Part shown: piece after piece, positions 1 through 12,800 of the stretch | Layout: every line of letters starts with the position of its first letter | How positions within the stretch are numbered: position 1 is the stretch's first letter | Source of the DNA: Hofstenia miamia | Taxonomy: Eukaryota; Xenacoelomorpha; Acoela | Length of the DNA stretch: 64,000 nucleotides | Direction of reading: 5' to 3' | NCBI GenBank assembly: GCA_004352715.1 | Contig: SCFE01000034.1 | Span: 1,678,292-1,742,291 of the forward strand | Notes under the pieces: model-generated | Database searches by the model: none | Seen by the model: only the letters and a program-made list of their open reading frames with translations | What the model was told of the DNA's origin: nothing | Program-made: the position numbers and the translations under genes

Positions 1-651
1 AGTATCGAGTAGTTTTGTTAGAAATTCAACTGTTAGTGACTTACAAATTCGAGAAAAAGTTGATCTACGACCTAAATCAACAAATTCTTGAACAAAGTTG
101 ATACGATGCTAAGTCTTCAAATGAATAGACAAACCAAAAACATGTGGTAAAACTATTAATATTGGAATATATTTTAAGGGTATTGGATAATCCACAAAAA
201 AGACATCAACGATTAATGAGGTTAAACTTCCGTGCCATAATTAATATTTAATGTGAATTATCCAATGCCAAAAATAAGTGCCAAACTTGGAGCCACAATT
301 TTTAACATTACGTTTATGTTATAAATGCTCTCATTTTTAATCGCCATAAATATCGCATTTGAACATTGGGTTACTGATCTATTTAGTCTTTGCATGACCT
401 ACTAATTACACGGGTATTGTTAAGGTTACAGCTAATTTAGTAAGCAATTTATTTCAATAATTTTAATTGCAATAATACAAACAGTTTAATATGGAAACAT
501 CGATCTCGTTTATTTAACTAAATATGTGCTATTCACCGTCGTGTATTTAGTAGGTCATGGTTTTTACAAGAGATAGTTACTATGATATATCTATACAGCT
601 GCTCAAGCCAACAATATTAAGCTACTCAAACAATTATACAATTAGAAGTTG
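1..651 (-). other. Putative UNC80 3' untranslated and downstream sequence
   Basis: AT-rich sequence with no open frame of note. Two minus-strand AATAAA hexamers (448-453, 509-514) lie 140-205 nt past the stop and could end the UNC80 transcript. Nothing else is recognisable. Confidence 0.4.
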
Positions 652-838
652 CTAAAAGTCAAGTGGTTGTGAAAAAAACATGAAGATCATACTTTTTGAA
701 GGTGACGTTTCATACTGATAGTTGTCGTAGCCCTTAACGTTTGCAGTAGACGATCGTTGCTTCTTGCTTCCGAAATGAGAGATCTTTTTCAAAAGCCGCT
801 GATTTCCACCTTTGTCTGTTTCATCGTATAATTGGTAA
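652..838 (-). CDS. UNC80: UNC80 exon 48 (last exon, stop TAG)
   Basis: A 187-nt segment after TTTGTTAG reading YQLYDETDKGGNQRLLKKIS then a basic stretch, ending FFSQPLDF and TAG at 652-654. A GTATGA donor inside it (after SPSK) could instead send splicing to an exon left of the window. Candidate AATAAA signals on the minus strand lie at 509-514 and 448-453, which favours termination here. Confidence 0.65.
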
Positions 839-3800
839 CTAACAAAAGATATTAAATGAAAACTGGAAAATATTTGCAAAAAAATTGAATATTAATGCGG
901 GTAAAATGTTAAAACCTGAATGAATGGCGGTGGCTGGTTGACGGAGTGGCAATATGTCCTCCTGTGTCTGCATTGCTTTGCTGTTCAATCACAGAGACGG
1001 GTGTGATCGGAGCATCCGAAGCGGATTTGACCTAAATTTTGCAACAATTAAAATGATGAGGGGCCAAAGAGTTAGTGATGTGCAGATAAAGCTCCATTCT
1101 ATCCAAAAAGATTTTTGTTGCCTCAACAGGAAATTGCATATCGTGCCCGAAAATGAATTTCTTCTTTATAGATATTAAAATAGATATATTTAAAGTGTGA
1201 ATTTTGAACACAAATGTTAATATTTTTAGCATAAAATTATGTTAATATTTGAAAAAATGTTGGATGAAAACCTTACTTGGATTTGTGGGTACAGGTGTGT
1301 AAAACCAGACATTTGCATGTTATCACACAGTACAAAGGAAAACAGCTCCCAAATTTGAAATTTGAAAAATCTATACATATACTAACGCAGAGGCATGTGT
1401 ATATTACTGCAAATGTATATAAACAAAGATGTCGGGAACTACTCGTTGTATTTTAATGAAATTTGGCATAGGCATCTTTAATGCAAGCAAAACGACTGTC
1501 TATTTGTTTTTTTTAATTTGACTCTCAGAAAACAATTATTGAAAAACCACATAGGCAGGTGATTCTCAATAAGGTTTAAGAAGGAAAGATCAAAAAGCAT
1601 ACAAATTCATTGTAAGTGATGCATTAATTAAATTTTATGTATCAGTATTTATTTTACAAGGTCAGAGAGCCCTATACTCCTGAAAATGACAAATATGATA
1701 GATAGAATATGGAAACTTACTTTAACTGCTGGTGTATGAGTAACTTCTGGCTTCGGACTTTCTTGTGCCTCTGCTAAAACAATTAACGATATACTAAATT
1801 CAAATCAACATAAGACGTTTGCATTGTTGTATGCAGAGCTGGGCTAAATGGTAAAACATATGCTGAAAATATAAATATTAAAACGCATACACAATTTCCG
1901 TATCAAGCAGAATGCGATGAAGGAATTCGATTCTAGACGAAGACGATGTTAGCATCGGTTTACTAATTATTGTAAAATTTATTGTTATGATAAACCATAA
2001 CACTAGAGGAAGTTATACTCAAATAATTTTGACATGTTTAAAATACCATAAGTTTAAGGGGCTACTTTACAAAAATAATTGAGTATTATCGACGTATTTA
2101 TGAAAAAGAAACTGAAAAACCTAGATATAAAAATGTGGAATGTATATTCATTCATATTTAAAGAAAGCCCGACAAATAATACTCTAGAAAGTAAACCTAT
2201 AAACTAGTACACAACTTATAGTGTGATCAAACTAAAGAAGTGGCGGTTGCAAGTTCGATACAAAATTTAATTGTTTTACAAGTTTTTTTCCTGGTTTAAC
2301 AAACAAAGTAACTAGTCAACTATTTGCTTGAAGCAACATAAATTTCTATTTAAAATCACTTTGTAATGGCTGAAATTTTTTCTTAAACGTTCTATACGCA
2401 TGCGCTTGGACAACGTGCATCTTTCTAAAGCTGTTCTAAATCTAGCTACGACAACGAATCCCGATCTAGCAGGGTCGAAATTCAGAGAATTAACCCGATT
2501 ATCATCCCTGTTTTAAACACCATATATGAATATTCAGTTTAGACTTGTTCCTAGTCCCTATTAGAGGTGTGCGCGGTGCGGTGCGGGTATAGAAATTAGG
2601 CTTGCGGTGCGGTTAAACTGCAGCAGCCACGTGCAGTGTCCGTAGCTTCCAATTTTCACAAACCAATCAAATTTTGTAGCGCCACCTAGGGATAACTAAT
2701 GTTTTGAATATATTGTATCTTTAATTACATCGATTTAATTAGTTGAAATTAAATTCAATTTAACTGTTTTTTGCGGTGCGGTGCGGTGCAGTTGAGAGTA
2801 GATTCCTTGCGGTGCGGTTGCGGGTAAGAAAATTCGCTATACTGTCTATCAAAAGATGAGACATGTATTATATAATGATTCGCTGTTATTATTAGTGCAT
2901 TGTTAAATTTATGTGATAATAAACTAGCTTTAGTTTTCATTTATTCAGAATACGCTATTATTGATTTCTATAATGTAAAAAGACTTTGAAGGAGAATTTT
3001 TGAAAAACAAGGTTTGACTAGAACCAAGATTGGCAATACTTGAACTATATGAAGCATTTCGCTGTTGAAAAAAAATCATACAAAAAGGATACATGCAAAC
3101 AAGGTTTAACTAAATCTAACCGGCGTTATTTCTTCGGCGATAAAACGATGATGCTTTGGCAGACCTTCTACCTGAATGACGCCGCAGTGGCGCAGCAGAA
3201 ACAGCGAATGTTCCACCTTAAAGCCAGAATTAACAAGCGAACATGCATAAAGGCCAGTCAGATAGATGAAAGCGTTGTAACAAGTGAAAGATAATTTAGT
3301 TCCAAAAGATTCAATATTAATTGGAAATTACCGCGCTGGACGATAGTCATTAAAATTAAAATATATCTTCCAACCATAAAAATGCAATATTTCTCGTAAA
3401 AATCAATTGAGGAAAGGAAGGTTTTAGAATAATAGAGGAATGATTTATTAAAAACTGAAACGCAAGTAATTTCAAGATAAGTTTGAAAATCTCATCCTTC
3501 ATGCAGAAGTAGAGCATGCAATGAAGATGCACAGTTGCATACATCATCTCCTCACTCGATGTGATAGTGCTTTAGTCAATATTTCAGCAGCTAAGAACTC
3601 AGGTAATGTAAGCAAAAATGCATACTAAATCTATGTAAAGCAGGAAGATCAAGAGGAATTGATTGAAGAATTTAGCTTTTTAAGGTTAACTGAGTGCATG
3701 AACAACAGCCTTCAAAAATATTTATAAATTGCAAAGTAAGAAAATATCTTATTCTTATAACCCTATTCAGTCTGGGCATTTTGATATACATTAAACGACT

Positions 3801-6800
3801 GGGTGGGCAAAATTACATTCACTTTGTTTATTTCTGTCAGGATTGAACCGCCCACTTACTTTATTTACATATTAATTTCATCTTAAGTAAATTAAAAATT
3901 TTGGGGAAAGCAATTGGTCCCCATTTTGGTTGATGATGTCATGACATCGTTTCATTTGTCATTTTGTTGCAAAAAAGCAAAAAACTTACGTTTGAATCAT
4001 TAAAAATAAATTACTACACCTCTTCAGAAATTATTTTCAAAAAATCCAGTACTACATAAAATTTTTTGAAAAACTATGTTTCACACCTAATTTATTAAAC
4101 GAAGTGGCATTATTCACAATAGACAATAAATAAATCTAAAAACTTTTTTAGAATGAGGCGTCATAAATTGTAAAGTGTTTTAGAAAAGGAGATATTTTTT
4201 CACTGAGAACATTTCGTTTTCAATTTATTGGTCTCCTGATTTCTTCTGCGAATACAGTACTGGCCAAAAGTTTAGGAACAGTAAGCTGTCTAAAGCGTGT
4301 TTTATGCTATTTCCTGGAAAATTTGTAAAATTCCTGGATTTCCCAATTTTTTCTTAGAATTTACAACAGATTCATTTAGCCAATCAAATTAACTCAACTT
4401 TAGATTTACACACAATACATTTTCACTGAAAAAGCACTATCATTATCGTTTGAAATATGGTCTGTGGTATTCAAATTTCACCAAAAAAGCGTACTCAAAT
4501 TCATATCTTGTACGAGGAGGGGTACAATTATAGCACGATAGCTGTTAGAATGGGCGTGTCAATATCTTCGATATCCAGAAGTGCTAGTCGCTATCAGCAA
4601 CTGGTCTGGAAGACCAAAAGTGACAACCCCTCAGACTGACCGTCTCATTCACCGTTACGCCGTCAATCAACCATTCTTTTCATCAAAGCAAATCTAGGTG
4701 CGGTAGTGCAGAATATATCAACACGCAACATTAGCGGTTGATTGAATACTATCTTAACCTTCCATCGTGCAAACCGGCAGCCAAACCCCAATTGTCTTCA
4801 AAGAACATTAAAGACCGGTTACGCTTCTGCAGGCAATACCAACACTACACCTCTGAGATGTGGCATCAAGTAATGTTTAGTGAAGAATTCAAGATTTGCC
4901 AGTTTACATCATACCAGCCACACGTTCTACGACCAAGAAACCAAAGATTCAACACACGTTACACGCAACAAACTGTCTGCTCAGCACCTTCTGTGATAAT
5001 TTGCGGTGCTATAACTGCGAACGGGCGTGCTGGTCTGCATTTTGTTCTTCACAACCAGACAATCACAGACAAGGCCTACCTCAAAATAATTCAGGACAAA
5101 GTTCCCATGTTTATACAGGTTCATGGAACATCTGTACTACAACAAGATGGTGCTCCTTGCCACAGCGCCAAAGTTGTGAAACAGTGGATTGCATCACAAG
5201 ACTTTCGGCTGCTTGAGAACAGGCCGGGAAACTCCCCAGACCTCAACGTCATAGAAAATTGCTGGCATCACATCAAAAACTATCTGAGGAAGCGCCAATG
5301 CACATCACTCGACGATCTGAAGGAGCAAATTAAAGTGGTATGGTGCNNNNNNNNNNNNNNNNNNNNNNNNNNNNNNNNNNNNNNNNNNNNNNNNNNNNNN
5401 NNNNNNNNNNNNNNNNNNNNNNNNNNNNNNNNNNNNNNNNNNNNNNNNNNNNNNNNNNNNNNNNNNNNNNNNNNNNNNNNNNNNNNNNNNNNNNNNNNNN
5501 NNNNNNNNNCTGAAGGAGCAAATTAAAGTGGTATGGTGCACAGAGATTACTGATGATTATTGTAGAAAGCTGGTCGAGTGAATGTGAAATCGCATTGCTG
5601 CATGTTTTGCTAATAATGGCGGACATACAAAATATTAGTGAGTTTTTCTGAATTAACTATTTACTTTCTACACGGTGTTGTCATATTTATTCTACATTGT
5701 GTTATTATATTGTTTCTACATTGCGTTTTTTAGTGTAAAATACAAAAATTTCTAAATTTGGAAAGTGTTCCCAAACGTTTGGCCAGTACTGTATAGTTAG
5801 GATTATAAAATATAGCTACGATGCTTTTGAAGCATCTGCTGCTTTGGATTGTATTTCAAAAAACATAGTACATTGAGTCTTGTTACCAAGACCGTAATCG
5901 GCAAACCATTTGAATTGGTACATCTTCGCTGGCAGAACAAGGTCTTTCCAATAGCGTAGGTAATCTCGAAGCATGAAAGCAATTTTCCATTAATCTAAGG
6001 CGCTGATGGGTCATCTCTTATGCTTGTCGAGTATGATATATTGAACAAAGATGCAAAGCAATGACTTCATAGACATATAGCTGTTTTACAAACAGATTTG
6101 CTTCGAATATATTCATCCGAAAATCACTTGTAAGCTAGCAATGACAAACGATTCAGAAATTGTAATCGAGATAAAATTTTTAAATAGGACGCAAAAATAA
6201 ATTTGACTCCCTCAATAATCGCAGTGACCCAACTAAATTCTTTATGATACCAGGATGCAGTACATGGGGTAAAATTACACCACCCAGCCGTAATAAAGTT
6301 AAAAATAAAATCAAACATTTTAGTCAAATACATTTGGCCAATCTCTAAGAACATCGCTTGAAATAAATGATCCTCAGATTTTAAACTTAACAAAAATTGT
6401 AAGCATCACACACTTTAATAATCAAAAGAACATTGGTACATAGAAATGACTTCTTTGTGATATAAATACATGTAAATACGTCAAACTAGAATTCATCACT
6501 ATCATATGTGCTTAACGAATTTTAAAACTTATAAAACAAATAATACTAAGCGCAAAAGTGTCGAGAAAGTTGTTGGAAATTTTAAGTGCAATTCGCATTT
6601 GAAAACGATGGCATCAAATGGTATATTGAGATAAACATAACCGAAAATTCAACGTAATTTAATAAAGTAAGGCGCAAACATAACGATTAAAAGACCGACT
6701 TCTACAAAATACCCTACCATAATAACCAAGTAACAGAGTAAGAAAATAGCAATAAGCCCTGTTTGAAAATACATGTCAACTTTTTAAAATACCTTAAAAT

Positions 6801-9800
6801 CCAAAATGATTTGCTGCTGATTTTTTAAAACAGTTGATCGCCAAGTGCTTAAAGTGATTATAAGTTAAACTTTAAAGCATAGGAAACTTAAACTTCTTGT
6901 ATCTAAATATCTCAATTCTGAATATTTGTTAAGTCTGTCAAAATTAGGAAAGGAGCATGGAAGTCTTGGTAAATAAGACTTCATACAAATCAGATCCACT
7001 GTTTAAAGAATATGGTTCACCTTACTCAAATTTCTCAAGCAGTAGCATAAGGAAAAGAATTACATCAAGGTCAAAAAATACTGTGAGAGGCGGCACTATT
7101 GTATGACATTAAAAAAATAAAATGTCTAAACAGAAAAACACTGAATACGGTGACTGTGGTGCTGATGAATTCAGTGAAAGACATGTTCTTGGTTAGACAT
7201 CGAATGAATACAAAAATAAACAATGACAAACCGTAGTAAGTAACTTTCACGTCTAAAAGCCGTTTGAAAAATGCAATTTGATTTGATGCAGGTGAAGAAA
7301 AATGCATCACTTACCTCGTTTTAGCTTCTTATTCGCATATTCCTGTTTAGAACTCAAATCAATATCGCTGCTGTTAGCCGCTTGACCGTTCAGCTTTTCT
7401 ACGGAATTCTGCACTTTCGAGGGACAGATTTTGTTGTAAAATTCCGTTACTTCTTTGAGGTGTTCTAAATTTTATCGGTAAAAAATTCAATTGTAATCAT
7501 TGATACATGTTCGTATAAAATATAATTCGCTTAAATATAAGTTATTGATAATTCTTTGATTAACTACCTCCCAAATGTTACAAATAATCCAATTCAACTG
7601 AAGTGGTAGAAAAAAACTAACGGATTCAAAATGTAGCTTTTCAATAGTTAAAAAGACCAAAGGATTCTGCTGACAATGATGAAGAACGAGATATTACCCA
7701 AGAACCTTGCGCGCTTAAGATAACTTTCTATATAATATTCCTGCATTGTGTTAGGATTCTTTCTATGAATGACAAAGTATCCATAAATAAATAGAATTAA
7801 TAAATGCAAAATAAATGTTTCAAATACTGGCCGTAATAACATTTCCTAAATTCATATAATAAAGGTTGTACTCGATACAAGCTTATTGAAAAAAAATCAA
7901 ATTTAGAAAATAATCCTACGGTAAGACAGCACCGAGTGGCAATTTTTAATAAAAGATCGTTCCAAATACGCCTACATCATCAGGAAAACGAATAGAATAG
8001 AAAATGGGGTTTGATACATCAACTAAATCTGTCGATCAACTTTGATTAAAGGATAATAATTGCGCGCTTTCTAAAAGATTGTAAACTTCTCAGAATACAT
8101 AAATGCAATGGGAGATAAAAACACAAAGAAAGCGTTAAAATGATCGTCCAAATAATTTGAATTATTGGATTTCGGTCATTTTTAGAAATGAATCGATTCA
8201 TAGTTTCGACTTTGATTTTTTCACAATTCTTTGTAGGTTCTGAGGCAGCATGTATCAAGAAACTGAATAGCGCTTTCTCAAGCAAATTGAAAAAACACAT
8301 TAAATCTAACACAGTCACCGCGTGATGTCTCAAGGTCAAGAAACAGATGTTATACTACATACTACACCACCGATGCTGTGCCACCTTTTCGTGGTGTGAA
8401 TAAAAACAGATCGAAATGTTTCGTTTTTCAGTGATTTCGAATTATTTATATTATTAGTTCGGAATCGATTCAAAATTTCGATCGATTTAAATCGCCAAAT
8501 ATTATTAATAACATATATGCAATATATACATCAAGCTTCAATAACGGTTTATGCTACATTTCGTTGAAGAAATACGGATATCTCAATGCCTGGTTTTTTC
8601 CACATTTTGACTATTATCAAATGAAATAGATTGCTAGAAACAACGTACCTTTTGCTGAGCTGTTGCCGTTTATTTTGAACTTTCGATAGATTTCGGAGAG
8701 ACGCTCAAGTTTGGTACCCTTGCATTGATGCGAGGGATGGGTATTTTGAAATTTATGAGTCACGTAAAACTGATACATGGTTTCTTGAAGAGTTTCACAA
8801 ATCATTCTGCTCATCTAAATTGTAGCACTTATAGACTGAAAAGCTCTAAAATTACATAGAAATATATATTACACAGTGTAACAAAACATTTATCTTTATT
8901 TTTAATTTTTTCTAGACTAAATCGATTCTGCTGTTTCTAAAAATATAAATTATTTAATCACACCATTGTCAGAAAAAAAAGTTGAGATTTCAATTACTGC
9001 TGGTGTGAAAGTTCAATCCTTAACACCTCAAGCAAATACTTATTGTATCAATTTGTTTTAGGTTCGACTGAAAATTAAAAAATAGAAAATTTATTTGAAG
9101 CAAAACGTAAGGTGGTCTAGCATGCTGTTTTAGTAGGAAAAGGTATTCTTTACCACCGATTCCTGTTCAAAAGTCAATTATAACTTTTTCTCAGGAAATG
9201 ATATTATTAAGTAATTAACATTTTCGGAATCAAATTTAACCTTGAATTGAATAAAAGGTGTGAGCAAGATTTTCAAGGGACCGTCATCCTCATGAATGAA
9301 ACAGAAGAAATCCCATAAGGTAATTCCTCCGATCAGCATCGAACCAAGGTCCTTTATGGCATTGGCAAATAATGGCCAATGTCTCTTCAACTGAGAGGGA
9401 AAGCAAACCACAATAAATTTTAAAGCTAAATAAATTCGTTTCTAAGATCATGATAAAAAATGATTGATTACCAAGAAAGGCCGATTCATAGAAAGTATCA
9501 TAAACTGCGCCAGATCTTGAACATGCATATGATGTTCCACCTGGAGGTGCATTAGATACAATCCTTGGTTCATACTTGCCATTCACAATTCGATCAGCGG
9601 GAAGAAGAGAGTTCAGAATTGCCTGAAGAGCTGACAAAACATCCTCTTGTCTCATTCGCGGAGAATCTTAAAAGTCAAATTTTCATCGAAAACTATAAAT
9701 AATAAGCGATTGACACAAAATTAATATTTTAGACTAATCCCTGGTTTACCATCCTATTCTATCATAAAACCATAATAAATGTTAAAATAATTAAATTCTT

Positions 9801-12800
9801 TAAAACAATGTATGTTGAAAAATATACGTACATAACAAGATGATACGTGTATGGTAATTCATTAATTTTCTTCTCACATTTTAGATTGAATTAAAAGTTA
9901 TGAAAAAAGCAGTTTGAAAACATTATCATAAAGAATGGTGAGAACACAATCACAACAATGCAACGCCATCAAATACGTCAAAGTTATGAAAACGATGATT
10001 TACTCTAAAATTCAAATGTGATATAGTAAAATGCTGAAGACTTTAGATCCATTACTGCCATCCTGTTGCTAGATGGGATTGTCTGTAAGTATTGAAAAAA
10101 ACCATGAAAATTGAATCATGAACCAGGAAGAATTATCATCAACACTGCCACGATATAAACCTAAGTTGTGAAAACATGTTTAGAAAAGCAATTAAGCAAA
10201 TATGAAACAACCCAATGAACAAAAAATTCGCTCCATCTTTCAGCTCTCGTCCACAAGTGAAATTACAAGAATATTTAACAAGATATGCAGAAAAACGTTT
10301 ATCGCTCAAACATGCAAGACCCTGAACAACTAAGACTTTAAGCTAAAAATCTTTTAGAACTATATTTTAATTTCCCTATTTACATTTGATATGTATAAAA
10401 AATGTACAGTAAATAAAGCCTTATCTTATCTTATCTTATGAACAGCATTCCACATACCAATTTAAAAGAAACATGTCGATTGCTTCTATAAAATCATACT
10501 TCATCAACTAATGCATGAAGCAGAAAAAACAGAAGAATTTGAAAATTTGATCTTAACAATTAATTACTACAAATAACAATTGAAACTCATAGAGTTATGA
10601 TTGAAAATCACTTGTAATAATATTCATTTCTAAAATTCAATTACAAGTTTTGCAGATCTTAAAATTACATGTCTTTAAATCAATTACTAGATATACTTAA
10701 CATTGAAAATCATGATCATTAAACACTACATATGAGAACTACAAGATCAATTAAAAAATAGCATATGAAAGATAGCCCATTACAGAATCTTAGAGTTCGT
10801 TATAGTAAATCTGGCATTGAAGCTAGTGAATTATAAAGTACTCAATAGTGAATTTAAAAAATTACCTGCACGACTGCTGCCCATTCTAATGAACAAAGGA
10901 ATCAAAAGATTTATGAAAATGTTTTCAGCTTTTTCTTGACCAGCTATAACTAATGAAGAGCCTAACACCTGTTCAAGTGGATACTCATTCTAAATATGGG
11001 AAGCACTAATAGACATTCGAATAGCATCGTCAAACGTGCTTAGAGGATTATGAAAACATGCCAGTAAATCTCAATTTGATTCCAGTCGACATAGCACAAA
11101 ACGTTAAGCTTCAACATTCATTCATGATAAGCAATTTCAAAATAATACTGCAACCCAGATATAAAGCTACGAAAATTTATTGAAATACAGATGGATCAAA
11201 AATTTTAAATCGTTAAACTGCAACTAAAGGTTAACCCAAAGAAAGGCATAAGTAATCGTAAAATGACCCCAAGGTTTCAAATGCTTCGAAGCTTCCGCGC
11301 ATTGAATTTGAATAAAGGAAAATGAAGAACAAATGATTGAATAATTATATTGAGAAAATGAAATTGTGATTAATCGCTAAACAACTTTCAAGGTTGTATG
11401 CTGATATTATCAATCTAAAAAAATTCTAAAATGTTTGTCTTGAAGCAAAATTTCACCTGAAATTTACTATTATCATGCACAATTGTAGAGTTAATAGTAA
11501 ATATGAAAATATTTCCCTTGCATAAATATCATTAATAACTCAGTGGAATTTCATAAGTAGGTTATTGTTTAACTAATTGTGAAATACTCATTAATGCCGA
11601 AAGATTATTAAAAATTCGTTTAGCTGAAAGCGCAAAGAATCTGCATCAAGAACAATGCGTATAAAATGGCGCAAAATCAATTTTATATGAATTTTATTAC
11701 AATCCTAAATGCGAGTCATTGGGGAAGCCGAGATAGAGTTTGGTCAAAATAAACCGAATATAAGATATTTAAAGAACGTGTACGGAATGATATTTCATCT
11801 TAAAGTTCGGAAGATCTCAATGATAAGGGTAAGATGACAGTAGACTTGAGCCCACACAAAGGAAATTTCGTGTAGTGCAATAGATAATGCAAATTATCGT
11901 GTAAGACTCCAGAATTGCAACCGGGTCACATTTTCTCACCCGACGATCTTGGATATCAACTGAACGGTTGACACGGACTGACCCAATATATTTTGAAACA
12001 AAATTTTGACACGATGACCCGGGTTGACCTGATAAGCAATTTTTAACAATATTAAATTTAAGTCAATTTTAAAACACTGTAAAACTTTTCAAATGTTAAA
12101 CTTTGAATTTGAGTTCGATTTTGTCTATAGGTTTTGAATGAATTTGATAAATCCAAAAAATAACAAATATTGTAATGTAATTATTCATCTCTTCCCTGTA
12201 CCCCGGGATGACTCGGCTTGAATTAAAAATATCTAACATACTGACGCGGTTGACCGGTGGCAACTCTGTAGCACACTAAAAAGGGCCGACAAAGCTTATT
12301 GATGTCTTATACACAATTTCATATTGAAAAGACTGGGGAAATCGAGTCATATTAACGCATTCTCAATTGATAAAGTATATGTTTTTAATCCCAACATGCT
12401 TCTTACGCTACATTGCTTAAAATTTACGGACAAAAAATTTCAAAATAAATTTGAAATGAATGTGTTTCTTACAAAAAACTTGTTACAATAATCTGCGAAC
12501 TGGAAATCTGTCTCTTGATAATGTCGAAAATGTGATCAAAAATTAGGTTTATGTTACAAAACTCTAATGCTTGTACAGTGAAACACAAGTGAAATAGAAT
12601 AGGACGATGTGATAGGTACTGATGATTACCAATCTATTGGGATAAAACAGTGGGATTTTTACAGTAAACACCATGAATGTTACATTGAAAAACAGTGAAA
12701 AAAATCAGTGGGTAAATGATAAATTCATCAAGGCTGCGGTTTCTTTGTAGTAAACATTTCGGGTATTTATAAGTTTAGAAACAATTTCTGCAATGAAGAA

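Larger units (their letters stand above)
4255..5791 (+). mobile_element. Tc1-like DNA transposon (DD34E), defective
   Basis: Terminal inverted repeats CAGTACTGGCCAAAAGTTTA and its near-inverse ending GGCCAGTACTG, flanked by TA on both sides (4253-4254, 5792-5793). Length is 1,537 bp as assembled, including a 163-N gap that is probably spurious, which leaves about 1.34 kb. It carries a broken transposase read on the plus strand, antisense to UNC80. Confidence 0.92.
1774..7314 (-). other. UNC80 intron 45 (5.5 kb)
   Basis: Holds a TGCGG-repeat hAT-like fragment (2562-2831), a coding-like island (3111-3292) and a Tc1-like element (4255-5791). The rest, 1774-2561, 3300-4250 and 5800-7314, is AT-rich with no feature I can name. 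Confidence 0.6.
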
